IMG/VR virus record: IMGVR_UViG_3300031586_000018
Span: 1 to 31,660 of that record
From: a virus
Strand: one strand, 5' to 3'
DNA: 31,660 nt
The position numbers and the translations under genes are program-made. The notes below the pieces were generated by a model that saw nothing but the letters and a program-made list of their open reading frames with translations, made no database searches and was not told where the DNA came from. Below, in pieces: positions 23,013-29,855 of the stretch. How positions within the stretch are numbered: the first letter of the stretch is position 1; every line of letters begins with the position of its first letter.

Positions 23013-23150
23013 ATGAAAAGCGGCGATGCAATCAGGATAGAGTTCAACACCGAGTATTACTTCCAGAATGGCCTGCGCCTGGTTCTTTACCCCTATAACT
23101 TTACTGAAGCCGGCGTATTCGATGCCTGGTGGAAGGGAAGGCAGAACTGA
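23013..23150 (+). CDS. 45-residue hypothetical protein
   Basis: ATG after the strong ribosome site AAGGAGGCGAA. The peptide MKSGDAIRIEFNTEYYFQNG ends in FDAWWKGRQN, rich in aromatics. Its TGA overlaps the next ATG by one base (TGATG). Too short to assign, but the coupling and ribosome site support it. Confidence 0.55.
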   Translation: MKSGDAIRIEFNTEYYFQNGLRLVLYPYNFTEAGVFDAWWKGRQN

Positions 23151-23374
23151 TGAACCCTGAAGCCCTAAATCTATTAGAGGGGGTAGCGGGAAGTAAGCCA
23201 CGCCGCCGGATGAAGATAACCGATGCCAATATCTCTAAGGGTGAACTTATATACACGGTGCATTGTGTTTGCGATACGGTGTTTGGTGTCTCCCTGTACC
23301 GGTATAGGGTCCGGTGCCCTAATTGTGGACGTGAAAGTTATATGCATAGCCTTATGAGGGATTGGAGTGATTAA
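23150..23374 (+). CDS. Small protein with a zinc knuckle
   Basis: A 74-residue protein with CVCDTVFGV and CPNCGRES, forming a CxC...CxxC pattern. The start at ATG 23150 overlaps the TGA of the previous gene; an upstream in-frame GTG (23129) is less likely. Function unknown; one of several zinc-type small early proteins. Confidence 0.55.
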   Translation: MNPEALNLLEGVAGSKPRRRMKITDANISKGELIYTVHCVCDTVFGVSLYRYRVRCPNCGRESYMHSLMRDWSD

Positions 23375-23507
23375 ATTTTATTGTCTCTACTGTAAGTTCG
23401 CCTCCCCTGACCTGACAGGACTTATAGACCATTTTGGGAGGGAACACTGCCACAGAATATTTTATGCCCTGAATACCAAAGGAGGATTAACTGATGGAAG
23501 AAAATAA
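23367..23507 (+). CDS. 46-residue C2H2-like zinc finger protein
   Basis: GTG at 23367 lies inside the end of the preceding gene, 6 nt after GAGGG. The peptide FYCLYCKFASPDLTGLIDHFGREHCHR has Cys-x2-Cys followed by His-x4-His, a C2H2-like spacing. It overlaps the start of the next gene. The GTG start and shortness keep confidence moderate. Confidence 0.5.
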   Translation: MIKFYCLYCKFASPDLTGLIDHFGREHCHRIFYALNTKGGLTDGRK

Positions 23508-23703
23508 TGTAAAAGCTTTACGGGAAAAGGCTGGGCTTTCCCAAACCGAGCTGGCCAGGCTAGCCTGTGTCGCGAATTCCAATCTATCGTCAATAGAGCA
23601 CTTCAAGCGGGAGCCCTGGCCGATACTCAGGCGACGGTTAGCACGGGCCTTAAAGTGCACCGAGACCGATCTGTTTCCAGAGCAGAGGGGGAAAACACGG
23701 TGA
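23494..23703 (+). CDS. XRE-family HTH regulator
   Basis: A 69-residue protein that is essentially only an XRE helix-turn-helix: KALREKAGLSQTELARLACVANSNLSSIEHFKREPWP, followed by a helix ARALKCTETDLFP. A second regulator besides the CI-like and Cro-like proteins, possibly acting on early or late promoters. It is overlapped by the excisionase-like gene. Confidence 0.8.
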   Translation: MEENNVKALREKAGLSQTELARLACVANSNLSSIEHFKREPWPILRRRLARALKCTETDLFPEQRGKTR

Positions 23704-23984
23704 CCGAAGAGAGATTGACGCTCTCTGTCGAAGAGGCCGCGGCGAAGCTCGGCATCTCGCGAAATTTAGGCTACCAGCTGGCTAAGACCGGGCAGCTCCC
23801 CGGGGTAATACGACTGGGGCAGCGGCGGATAGTAATCTCGAGGGTCCAATTTGAACGCTTCCTCGCAGCTGACCGCCATCGCCAGGAAGCACCACGACCA
23901 GAAGCCGGTACAGGGTATCGAATTTTACAACGAGCCCACCGTAAGGGTGAGCACCAAATAAGGAGGAGTAAAAATGCCAATTAA
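23700..23984 (+). CDS. Excisionase-like winged HTH protein
   Basis: The N-terminal part LTLSVEEAAAKLGISRNLGYQLAKTGQLPGVIRLGQRRIVISRVQFERFL is a textbook excisionase/MerR-type helix-turn-helix-plus-wing of about 50 residues, used by Xis proteins to direct integrase. GTG 23700 is chosen because it overlaps the previous stop and has AGAGGGGGAAAACACG upstream. The C-terminal tail is Arg/Lys-rich. Its presence although the integrase is truncated suggests that integration was once functional, or that it now serves as a regulator. Confidence 0.75.
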   Translation: MTEERLTLSVEEAAAKLGISRNLGYQLAKTGQLPGVIRLGQRRIVISRVQFERFLAADRHRQEAPRPEAGTGYRILQRAHRKGEHQIRRSKNAN

Positions 23985-25143
23985 AGGACTGACCGAGAAG
24001 CGCCGACTGCCCCGGGAGGGCAAGATCCACCTTGGTATAAAGGCCACAACTAACAAGGCAGGGCAGGAATGCCCGCCTTACCCGAAGGCGGTGGACTATT
24101 TCGTATTCCCCCAAGACCATCCTCAATACCAGGAGCTGGTCGATACCTTCGGGGATAAGCCCAAAGAGCTCCGCATCGTTATACCTGTCAATAACGAGGA
24201 GCAGTTCGCAAGCCAATATTACCGGTGCTACTCAAAGAGCAGGGGCCTTATCTGCAAAGGGGACGGTGAAGTGGCTATGCGCACCGTGGATACTGTTACC
24301 GGCGCCATGGCCGATCGGGACTCTAAGACGGTAGAAATGCGGGAGGTCAGCTGTGAGGGTCGGGAGTGCCCCGATTATAAGGCCGGCAAGTGCAAGGAGA
24401 TGATGAACCTGCAGTTTCTTTTGCCGGAGATAACAGGCCTGGGAATCTGGCAGATAGACACCTCCAGCATTAACAGCATCCGTAATATCAACGGGGCCGT
24501 GAGCTTGATTAAGGCTGTCCATGGGAGGGTGGCCATGCTGCCTCTCCTGCTGACCATGGAGAAGATAGAGGTTACCCCGCCGGGCGAGAAGAAGAAACCG
24601 GTGTGGGTGCTGAACCTTAAGAGCCCCACTACCCTGGTTGAGGCGGCTAAGCAAGCCATGCTGAAGCCGTTACAGCTTATCGCCGGCATGGGGCCCGAAG
24701 GGATTCTGACGCCGGTGCCGGATGATGAACGGCCTGAACTGATAACGCATGATTGGGAGGGGTCCATGGGCGACCCTATAGACCCCGACGTGGCCGCTAT
24801 CCCGGTGGACCCGGAGGATTTATGGCCGCCCGGCCCCGATGACCAGCCCACAACTTCGGTCCAGGCGGCACCAGCTGCTAAAACAGCCGATAAAACGCCA
24901 CCGGCTAAGGAAAAGGCCAAGCCACCGGCCAAAGCAGCCCCAAAAGCCACCGCCGAGCCTGCACCGGCGGGCCCGCCTAAAACCATCCAGGCCCTATATA
25001 ACTGGATAGCTTCACATGGGAGAAAGTATGGCCGTACCTGGTTCCTGCAGAATTTTGGATATACCGAGGAGGAGTTGCGGGACCCGGCCAAGGTAGAGGC
25101 GGCTTACCAGGAAGTAATGCAAACTGCGGGCTGGGAGAACTAG
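23974..25143 (+). CDS. Recombination-directionality-factor-like protein
   Basis: A 389-residue protein. The first 240 residues (MPIKGLTEKRRLPREGKIHLG; a four-Cys cluster from CEGRECPDYKAGKC; then GIWQIDTSSINSIRNINGAVSLIKAVHGRVAMLPLLLTMEKIEV) resemble proteins annotated as recombination directionality factor-like in phages. They are followed by a Pro/Ala/Lys-rich linker (KTADKTPPAKEKAKPPAKAA) and a small C-terminal helix-rich domain (GRKYGRTWFLQNFGYTEEEL). I am moderately sure of the family; DNA binding or annealing is an alternative role. It overlaps the excisionase-like gene by 11 nt. Confidence 0.55.
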   Translation: MPIKGLTEKRRLPREGKIHLGIKATTNKAGQECPPYPKAVDYFVFPQDHPQYQELVDTFGDKPKELRIVIPVNNEEQFASQYYRCYSKSRGLICKGDGEVAMRTVDTVTGAMADRDSKTVEMREVSCEGRECPDYKAGKCKEMMNLQFLLPEITGLGIWQIDTSSINSIRNINGAVSLIKAVHGRVAMLPLLLTMEKIEVTPPGEKKKPVWVLNLKSPTTLVEAAKQAMLKPLQLIAGMGPEGILTPVPDDERPELITHDWEGSMGDPIDPDVAAIPVDPEDLWPPGPDDQPTTSVQAAPAAKTADKTPPAKEKAKPPAKAAPKATAEPAPAGPPKTIQALYNWIASHGRKYGRTWFLQNFGYTEEELRDPAKVEAAYQEVMQTAGWEN

Positions 25144-25171
25144 CCCGGGTAATAAATAAGGAGGAGCAACC

Positions 25172-25435
25172 GTGGGAGAAATCAAGGCAAAGGTTACAGT
25201 GGACAAGCTGGAAGCCAAAGTGAAGCTGGTGGAGGAGAAGGAAGAGGGCGTGGTGGTAGACCGCCAGCTGGTCACCGAGGCCAAAATCCAGTATGAGGGC
25301 ACCCCCGCCATGCTGGAGAAGATACTCTACACATTACAGGCGGGGCATACCGTGAAGGCCACCTTTACGACTCCGCAGCGGGGGCTGGATTTACCGGAGA
25401 CAAAAGAGCCGGCTGCGGCCAGAGCAGCGTCTTAA
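25172..25435 (+). CDS. Small charged hypothetical protein
   Basis: An 87-residue protein of alternating charged and hydrophobic residues (KAKVTVDKLEAKVKLVEEKEEG) consistent with beta strands, ending in an Ala-rich tail. GTG start with the strong ribosome site AAGGAGGAGCAACC. Probably co-transcribed with the preceding gene. Its stop codon lies inside a repeated element. No function assigned. Confidence 0.55.
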   Translation: MGEIKAKVTVDKLEAKVKLVEEKEEGVVVDRQLVTEAKIQYEGTPAMLEKILYTLQAGHTVKATFTTPQRGLDLPETKEPAAARAAS

Positions 25436-25609
25436 CAACTGAATAGCCAGTTACACGGGAACCCCAGAATGATGGGGCTACTCCTCTAGAGAGAGAGGCA
25501 GGAAGCCGTGGTGAAAATAAGCTGGCAGGGTAGAAGGCTGGGGTGTTCAGCATTAAAGTCCTTGGCGTGGTGGAATAGACACCAGCCCCAGCCCTGCAAG
25601 GGGGATTAA
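25431..25609 (+). ncRNA. Structured non-coding segment (candidate RNA element)
   Basis: The 174 nt between the genes at 25172 and 25610 lack a coding frame that I can support but hold several stems: AACTG/CAGTT (25437-25452), CCCCA/TGGGG, CCTCT/AGAGG, and a long-range stem GGCTGGGG (25536-25543) with CCCCAGCC (25586-25593), reinforced by GCAG/CTGC outside it. The segment starts with the motif repeated at 30637-30657 and ends at the ribosome site of the next gene. It could be a leader that controls that gene or a small RNA. Confidence 0.4.
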
Positions 25610-25735
25610 ATGAAACTCTACTGCCCCAGGTGCAAAAAGAAAGTAGAAGCGGAGTTGAGATTATTTCAGTGGCGGAAGATGTGGTACTGCCCTAATTGCG
25701 GGGAGCTGCTGTTTAAGAGGGAGAGGACGAAGTGA
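25610..25735 (+). CDS. 41-residue zinc ribbon protein
   Basis: The peptide begins MKLYCPRCKKKVEAEL, has WYCPNCGELLFKRE near the end, and therefore two CxxC pairs spaced by about 18 residues. Ribosome site AAGGGGGATTAA. Its TGA overlaps the GTG start of the next gene. It probably binds zinc; the substrate is unknown. Confidence 0.6.
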   Translation: MKLYCPRCKKKVEAELRLFQWRKMWYCPNCGELLFKRERTK

Positions 25736-26565
25736 ATCACACAAAAATAGAATGGGTCCAAAACCCAGACGGCACCCCGGGCTACACCTGGAATCCAATA
25801 ACCGGCTGCCTGAACCACGTCAACGGAATGTGCAAAGGCGGGGGCTTCCCCTGCTATGCCTACAGGCTAGCAAATGGGCGACTAAAGAACCTGTATCTGG
25901 CACAATCTCCTTTTGAAGGTCATTCGCCAGATGAGACAACATCACCTATTTACAAAGGGATATCATCGTATGACCCCTTCTATCCCCGCTTCTGGCCGGA
26001 GAGGTTACCCCCTGCTACTGGGCTGAAGATGGACTGGAAAGGTGTACCAGTAGGAGTATTCGTCTGTGATATGGGTGAGTTATTCGGCGATTGGGTGCCG
26101 ACAGAGTGGCAAGATGCCATTTTCAAAGTTATAAAGGCTAACCCTTGGCACCGCTTCTACCTCTTAACTAAACAGCCCCAAAACCTGATTAAATTCAGCC
26201 CGTTCCCCCCGAACTGCTGGGTGGGGGTGACGGCTACGGGCTTTCGAGCCTTTGCTGGTGCACATTACTACTTGTCCCGTATAGAGGCAAGGGTTAAATA
26301 CATATCGTTTGAACCCCTTTTATTCTGGGGCGTAGGGGCTTCCCCCCAGCCTTACCAAGAGTTCAGTCGCCATTTGAAAGAGTGTTGCAATTGGGTAATC
26401 ATCGGCGCTCAGACCAAGCCCTATAGACCGCCCAAGATAGAGTGGGTGGAGGAGATTATTGAGGCGGCGGATAAGGCTGGGATACCAGTGTTCCTGAAGG
26501 ATAACCTGAAGTCGTTGTTTGAGAAATATGGTAGTCCTTATGAGTTGAGGAGTGATGAAGGATAA
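25732..26565 (+). CDS. DUF5131 (phage Gp37/Gp68-like) protein
   Basis: A 277-residue protein with the family start TKIEWVQNPDGTPGYTWNPITGC and the cysteines GC...C...CYAYRL (a CX7CX6C pattern, spaced unlike the CxxC of related radical-SAM-type members). Further blocks are WPERLPPATGLKMDW, GVFVCDMGELFGDWVP, FYLLTKQPQN, WVGVTATGF, KYISFEPLL, WVIIGAQTKPYRPPK. The family is widespread in phages and its biochemical role is unresolved. GTG start, coupled to the zinc ribbon gene. Confidence 0.85.
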   Translation: MNHTKIEWVQNPDGTPGYTWNPITGCLNHVNGMCKGGGFPCYAYRLANGRLKNLYLAQSPFEGHSPDETTSPIYKGISSYDPFYPRFWPERLPPATGLKMDWKGVPVGVFVCDMGELFGDWVPTEWQDAIFKVIKANPWHRFYLLTKQPQNLIKFSPFPPNCWVGVTATGFRAFAGAHYYLSRIEARVKYISFEPLLFWGVGASPQPYQEFSRHLKECCNWVIIGAQTKPYRPPKIEWVEEIIEAADKAGIPVFLKDNLKSLFEKYGSPYELRSDEG

Positions 26566-26815
26566 GCAATATTGTATAGGGTGTGATAGCGATTTTTATA
26601 ACGGGAATAATCCTTATGGGGTAAAAGAGTGTTGGAATTTTAAGACTGCCAAGATTGTGACTAAATTCCGTATAGGCTGGTGGACTCCAATGGATAAGGC
26701 TGACCGATTCCAAAAAGTGAAGACGCACAACTGCCATACCGAAAGTGGGAGATTCGCCTTCCTTGATAAAATGCCAGAACATTTGGTTAGCCCTACAGGA
26801 GGGAAGATAGGATGA
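26555..26815 (+). CDS. Small hypothetical protein with Cys pair
   Basis: An 86-residue protein beginning MKDKQYCIGCDSDFYNGNNPYG and containing CHTESGRFAFLDKMPEHLVSP. The CxxC and later Cys/His may bind a metal. The start at ATG 26555 (or the adjacent GTG 26552) overlaps the end of the previous gene and sits next to GAGGAG. Its 3' end is a repeated junction sequence shared with 28798. Confidence 0.5.
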   Translation: MKDKQYCIGCDSDFYNGNNPYGVKECWNFKTAKIVTKFRIGWWTPMDKADRFQKVKTHNCHTESGRFAFLDKMPEHLVSPTGGKIG

Positions 26816-26816
26816 A
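26787..26816 (+). repeat. 30-bp gene-junction repeat, copy 1
   Basis: This stretch, TTAGCCCTACAGGAGGGAAG followed by ATAGGATGAA, is identical to 28798-28827. Each copy covers the end of one gene, a GGAGGG ribosome site and the ATG of the next, but the upstream stop codons are read in different frames (TGA here, TAG in copy 2). Confidence 0.9.
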
Positions 26817-27267
26817 AGCATTAAGTATTAGGCAACCGTGGGCGTGGTTAATCTGCGCCGGCATCAAGGACATTGAGAACCGAAGGAGGCATACCAAGTT
26901 CCGAGGCAGGGTTTATGTGCACACCGGCAAGGTCATAGAGATAAAAGCCTTTGAGCTTCTGGCCGAAATGTACCTCATGGACAAGAGAGGTATCATACGA
27001 ATAGGCAAAGATGTTATTAGTAGGATAATTGAGTATGGCCTGCCCAACCGAGGAATGTTTGCTACCGGCGCCATCATCGGCGAGGTTGATATAACTGATT
27101 GTGTTTGGTCTCAGAATGAAGGTCTGTCGGCCACGAAATCGCCCTGGTTCACCGGCCCCTATGGATGGGTACTGGCTAATCCCGTGGTATATGACAAAGC
27201 TATACCGTGCAAGGGGCGACAAGGCTTCTTTGACCCCAAAATGGAGATACCCGATGTTAGAGCATGA
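26812..27267 (+). CDS. ASCH-domain protein
   Basis: A 151-residue protein with the ASCH hallmark at the N-terminus, KALSIRQPWAWLICAGIKDIENR, followed by KFRGRVYVHTGK, GAIIGEVDITDC and FTGPYGWVLANPVVYDKAIPCKGRQGFF. ASCH domains bind RNA or nucleobases and some members are amidohydrolases or cleave nucleosides. In phages they occur with small early genes. Full domain is present and the length is usual. Confidence 0.85.
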   Translation: MKALSIRQPWAWLICAGIKDIENRRRHTKFRGRVYVHTGKVIEIKAFELLAEMYLMDKRGIIRIGKDVISRIIEYGLPNRGMFATGAIIGEVDITDCVWSQNEGLSATKSPWFTGPYGWVLANPVVYDKAIPCKGRQGFFDPKMEIPDVRA

Positions 27268-27454
27268 TATCAAGCCCAAAGCAGACGAGGTAATAATACG
27301 TTACGGCACGGGGTGCTCGGCCTGGCCCGACTGCTTCACCTGCCCTTTCAAGGACTGCATAGCAGATTACAGCGGCGGGTACAGGCACCATTACAGCATG
27401 AACCACCAAGTAAAAACGGAAAGTGTTAATCACCAAAACAGACATCAAGACTGA
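27254..27454 (+). CDS. Small Cys-rich protein
   Basis: A 66-residue protein with GTGCSAWPDCFTCPFKDC, four cysteines in one cluster, likely zinc binding, and a His-rich end. The ATG at 27254 has GGAG 7 nt before it; the longer in-frame sequence starting at 27101 is merely the ASCH gene read in another frame. It overlaps the ASCH gene by 14 nt and the next gene by 32 nt. Confidence 0.55.
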   Translation: MLEHDIKPKADEVIIRYGTGCSAWPDCFTCPFKDCIADYSGGYRHHYSMNHQVKTESVNHQNRHQD

Positions 27455-27758
27455 GCTCCGGCGCATCCTGGAGCGGCACCAGGGCAGGGACCAGGCCGTC
27501 ACCGGCATGGAGCTGGCGAAAAGGCTCGGCCACCGGAATGACCGGGAAATCCGGCAGGTTATCCGGGAGCTGATAGCCGAGGGGCTACCGGTGGCCAGCT
27601 GCGGCGCTGGCTACTTTCTGGCGACCAGCTATGCCGAGGCCCGGGAATATGCCGACTCGCTGAAAGGCCGGCTTATTGAGGATGCGCTGCGCCGGCGTGA
27701 TTTCCGCAGAGCCGCCGACTGCCACTTAAGGCTGGCCACACAGAGAAGGCTAATTTGA
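27423..27758 (+). CDS. Winged-helix-type protein
   Basis: A 111-residue protein, GTG start. The N-terminal 65 residues (LRRILERHQGRDQAVTGMELAKRLGHRNDREIRQVIRELIAEGLPVASCGAGYF) show a wHTH layout with strand turn GYFLATS, and the rest is a basic helix (RRRDFRRAADCHLRLATQRR). It probably regulates or aids replication, since the neighbour is a replication-initiation protein. Overlaps the Cys-rich gene. Confidence 0.6.
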   Translation: MLITKTDIKTELRRILERHQGRDQAVTGMELAKRLGHRNDREIRQVIRELIAEGLPVASCGAGYFLATSYAEAREYADSLKGRLIEDALRRRDFRRAADCHLRLATQRRLI

Positions 27759-27770
27759 AGGGAATAACCG

Positions 27771-28535
27771 ATGGCTAGAACACAGAAGGATACAGTTAGC
27801 TATTTCCCACACGATGCTTATTCCTCGGCCAAAAGTGACACTGTGACAGTGCTCCAGAGCAGATTTGGTAATGACGGATATGCCTTCTGGTTCAAGCTGC
27901 TGGAGAATCTGGCTACGACCGGTGGGCATTATATTGACCTGAGAAATCCCGCCAGGTTGCAGGTGTTTATGGCCAAGATGGGCGTCGAGAAATTACTGGG
28001 TGTAGAAATGCTTAATTTACTTGTAGAAATGGAGGCCATTGACAAGGAGCTCTGGGAGTCGAAGGTAATCTGGTGTCAAAACCTGGTGGATAATGTCGCC
28101 GATGTCTATAAAAACCGCCGGCGGGAAATACCCCGAAAACCGATAATTACAGGCAATAATCGAATAACTACAGAGAGTAATGCCAAAACTACAGGTAGCC
28201 TATCTGTAGAAATACCACAAACTAAATTAAATAAAACTAAACTAAATAATATTAAAGGAGAGGGAGAGGGGGGTATGGGGGGAGATTCCACACCCTCACC
28301 AGCTGCTCAAAAGGTATTAGATATATTTCTTAAAAAATTCCCTTATGCCTTCGGGAGAGAGCCCAACAGCAGGGAACAAGCGCAGCTGAGGGACTTTGCC
28401 GCCGAGGTCGCTGCCGGCGGCGGCGCCACGGAAAAACAGATACATGATGCCTTTGCAGAGGCGGCGGGCCAGAATAAGTGTAATGTGAGATACGTCCGGG
28501 CGGTACTACTGGACTGGCTGGGGGTGCAGCGGTAA
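27771..28535 (+). CDS. Replication initiation protein, DUF4373/Lin1244-like
   Basis: The N-terminal half (DTVSYFPHDAYSSAKSDTVTVLQSRFGNDGYAFWFKLLENLATTGGHYIDLRN) matches the Lin1244/Lin1753-like domain typical of phage replication organisers. The middle is Asn/Thr/Lys-rich and low complexity (about 125-170), and the C-terminal 80 or so residues (KKFPYAFGREPNSREQAQLRDFAAEVAAGGGATEKQIHDAFAEAAG) are a helical DnaD-like part that would recruit helicase. At 254 residues the length is normal. Gene order supports a replication role. Confidence 0.8.
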   Translation: MARTQKDTVSYFPHDAYSSAKSDTVTVLQSRFGNDGYAFWFKLLENLATTGGHYIDLRNPARLQVFMAKMGVEKLLGVEMLNLLVEMEAIDKELWESKVIWCQNLVDNVADVYKNRRREIPRKPIITGNNRITTESNAKTTGSLSVEIPQTKLNKTKLNNIKGEGEGGMGGDSTPSPAAQKVLDIFLKKFPYAFGREPNSREQAQLRDFAAEVAAGGGATEKQIHDAFAEAAGQNKCNVRYVRAVLLDWLGVQR

Positions 28536-28581
28536 CTATGAGTAGCGTATATTTTTACACACTAAAAAAGGGGGGTGAGTG

Positions 28582-28821
28582 ATGCCATTAGCTAATTATA
28601 CTACGGGTGTTCAGGCCAACAAGACTGTCGGTGAAATCCGTGGTAAACCTCTTGCCCCAAACTTTTACGCTATTGTCTTGAGGATTGATGACGGTAGGTA
28701 TCTCCACGCTTGCCGTGCCGGTGTTGCAGCATTTGGTGAAGCAGTAAGGAGCGAAAATCCCATCTTGGCTGATGATATACAAACCAAATTAAGGGAATTA
28801 GCCCTACAGGAGGGAAGATAG
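28582..28821 (+). CDS. Hypothetical early protein
   Basis: A 79-residue protein beginning MPLANYTTGVQANKTVGEIRGKP, with FYAIVLRIDDGRYLHACRAGVAAFGEAVRSENP. The ATG is 7 nt from a GGGGGG ribosome site, so I prefer it to GTG 28579. No known domain. Its end is copy 2 of the 30-bp junction repeat. Confidence 0.55.
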   Translation: MPLANYTTGVQANKTVGEIRGKPLAPNFYAIVLRIDDGRYLHACRAGVAAFGEAVRSENPILADDIQTKLRELALQEGR

Positions 28822-28827
28822 GATGAA
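28798..28827 (+). repeat. 30-bp gene-junction repeat, copy 2
   Basis: Identical to 26787-26816. In this copy the downstream ATG opens only an eight-codon frame (MKPKWSSS) before a stop, so the real following gene starts at 28834 in another frame. The copied start appears to be a remnant of a gene that was replaced. Confidence 0.9.
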
Positions 28828-28833
28828 GCCCAA

Positions 28834-29118
28834 ATGGTCTTCCTCGTAATCAAAATTAGAACAGGTTTCAAACAAGGGTCTGAAACCGTTTATAAGTGCG
28901 ATAATTGTGGTAAAGAAGCAAAAGACGTTGTGCCTGCTGGCTGGTTTCTATTAGGGTTCGCCATAATTAAGCACCTGCAATTCCCTGAAGGTATTAAACT
29001 AAAAATGCCCATCGCTAACAAACCCGATTGGCAGATTACGCACCATTTTTGCTCTGAACAGTGTATGAACGAAGCTGTCAAAGTTAAGTCTAGCCCCACT
29101 AATGGGGAGGGGGAATGA
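28834..29118 (+). CDS. Zinc-finger-like small protein
   Basis: A 94-residue protein with YKCDNCGKEA and HHFCSEQCMNEA, a CxxC plus CxxxC treble-clef-type site. Around it lie LLGFAIIKHLQFPEG and a polar end that terminates in SSPTNGEGE, the same last residues as the 55-residue protein at 29646. The ribosome site is weak. Probably a metal-binding accessory protein. Confidence 0.55.
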   Translation: MVFLVIKIRTGFKQGSETVYKCDNCGKEAKDVVPAGWFLLGFAIIKHLQFPEGIKLKMPIANKPDWQITHHFCSEQCMNEAVKVKSSPTNGEGE

Positions 29119-29122
29119 GAAA
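29091..29122 (+). repeat. 32-bp gene-boundary repeat, copy 1
   Basis: The sequence TAGCCCCACTAATGGGGAGG and the following GGGAATGAGAAA occur again at 29786-29817. It contains a CCCC/GGGG hairpin, a GGAGGGGG ribosome site and the ATG of the next gene. It encodes SPTNGEGE at the end of the upstream gene in both copies. Confidence 0.9.
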
Positions 29123-29621
29123 GTTTGAATTTGACGTTCTAGGGATGGGTATGAACAATAGTGATTACCCGGGGGCTTTCACAGAGCCGGTGAAGCAGAT
29201 TATCAAGTCTGTTATTTCTGGCAAAGTGTTACACCTCTACTCTGGCAGTAGTTTTATTGGAGATGAGCGCATTGATATAGACCATCCTAATGCCACTAAA
29301 AATATGAGAGTAGAAGATTTTATAATCAGTGATAGCCGAAATTGGGATTGGTGTTTGTTAGATGCCCCCTATGCTATTACTAGAGCCAATCTTAGATTGA
29401 AGGAATATGGCGAAGCTGATTCCCTGAGTGGTAATGTAAAATGGCGGCGCATTTTAAGACAATACTTTCAAAAACATTTAGATAATGTTTTGTGGCTAGA
29501 TATGTGTGCACCCTCAATAAAAGGATTTAGGCGTAAAAAACTATGGCTATTATTACCTGGCGGCTTCCATACTGTTCGTGTCCTATCTTGGTTAAAGCGG
29601 GAAATGAAGCCCCTACTGTGA
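29115..29621 (+). CDS. Small methyltransferase-like protein
   Basis: A 168-residue protein. The N-terminal segment VLHLYSGSSFIGDERIDIDHP (39-58) resembles a SAM-binding glycine loop with an acidic strand end. WDWCLLDAPYAI (78-88) resembles motif IV of N6-adenine methyltransferases (DPPY), here DAPY at 83-86. Other parts are SLSGNVKWRR, NVLWLDMCAP and GFRRKKLWLLLPGGF. Short single-domain forms of this kind occur in phages. Activity is not certain because motif IV is changed and target recognition is absent. It could modify phage DNA. Confidence 0.6.
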   Translation: MRKFEFDVLGMGMNNSDYPGAFTEPVKQIIKSVISGKVLHLYSGSSFIGDERIDIDHPNATKNMRVEDFIISDSRNWDWCLLDAPYAITRANLRLKEYGEADSLSGNVKWRRILRQYFQKHLDNVLWLDMCAPSIKGFRRKKLWLLLPGGFHTVRVLSWLKREMKPLL

Positions 29622-29645
29622 GGGGAGCCCCAAGGAAAGGAGAAG

Positions 29646-29813
29646 ATGATGGGGAATAAGCCCCTAATAGTATGGCAGGTTGAGGAAATTCTGTTGCGTA
29701 TGGAGTGTTGGGAGTATATGAGAAAAACGCCGTTACTTACACCGTATCTAAGACTACTACTAGAAGATATTGCTCTTAATGCTCTTAGCCCCACTAATGG
29801 GGAGGGGGAATGA
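29646..29813 (+). CDS. 55-residue hypothetical protein
   Basis: Starts MMGNKPLIVWQVEEILLRME (29646; second Met 29649) after AAGGAGA. Mostly helical and Leu-rich (LTPYLRLLLEDIALNAL). It ends in SPTNGEGE, identical to the end of the gene at 28834, because the boundary repeat is duplicated. The ribosome-site spacing favours 29649. Confidence 0.5.
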   Translation: MMGNKPLIVWQVEEILLRMECWEYMRKTPLLTPYLRLLLEDIALNALSPTNGEGE

Positions 29814-29817
29814 GAAA
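29786..29817 (+). repeat. 32-bp gene-boundary repeat, copy 2
   Basis: Identical to 29091-29122. Here the ATG opens only a four-codon frame (MRND), so the downstream gene that once followed has been lost and the current one (29856) starts further on. Confidence 0.9.
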
Positions 29818-29855
29818 TGATTAACAGTAGAGTAATACTATGAAGGAGGATGAGC

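Noticed and set aside
25436-25609. tRNA or riboswitch of a known class
   Set aside because: There is no cloverleaf or T-loop motif and I recognise no conserved riboswitch core. It was kept only as a candidate structured element.
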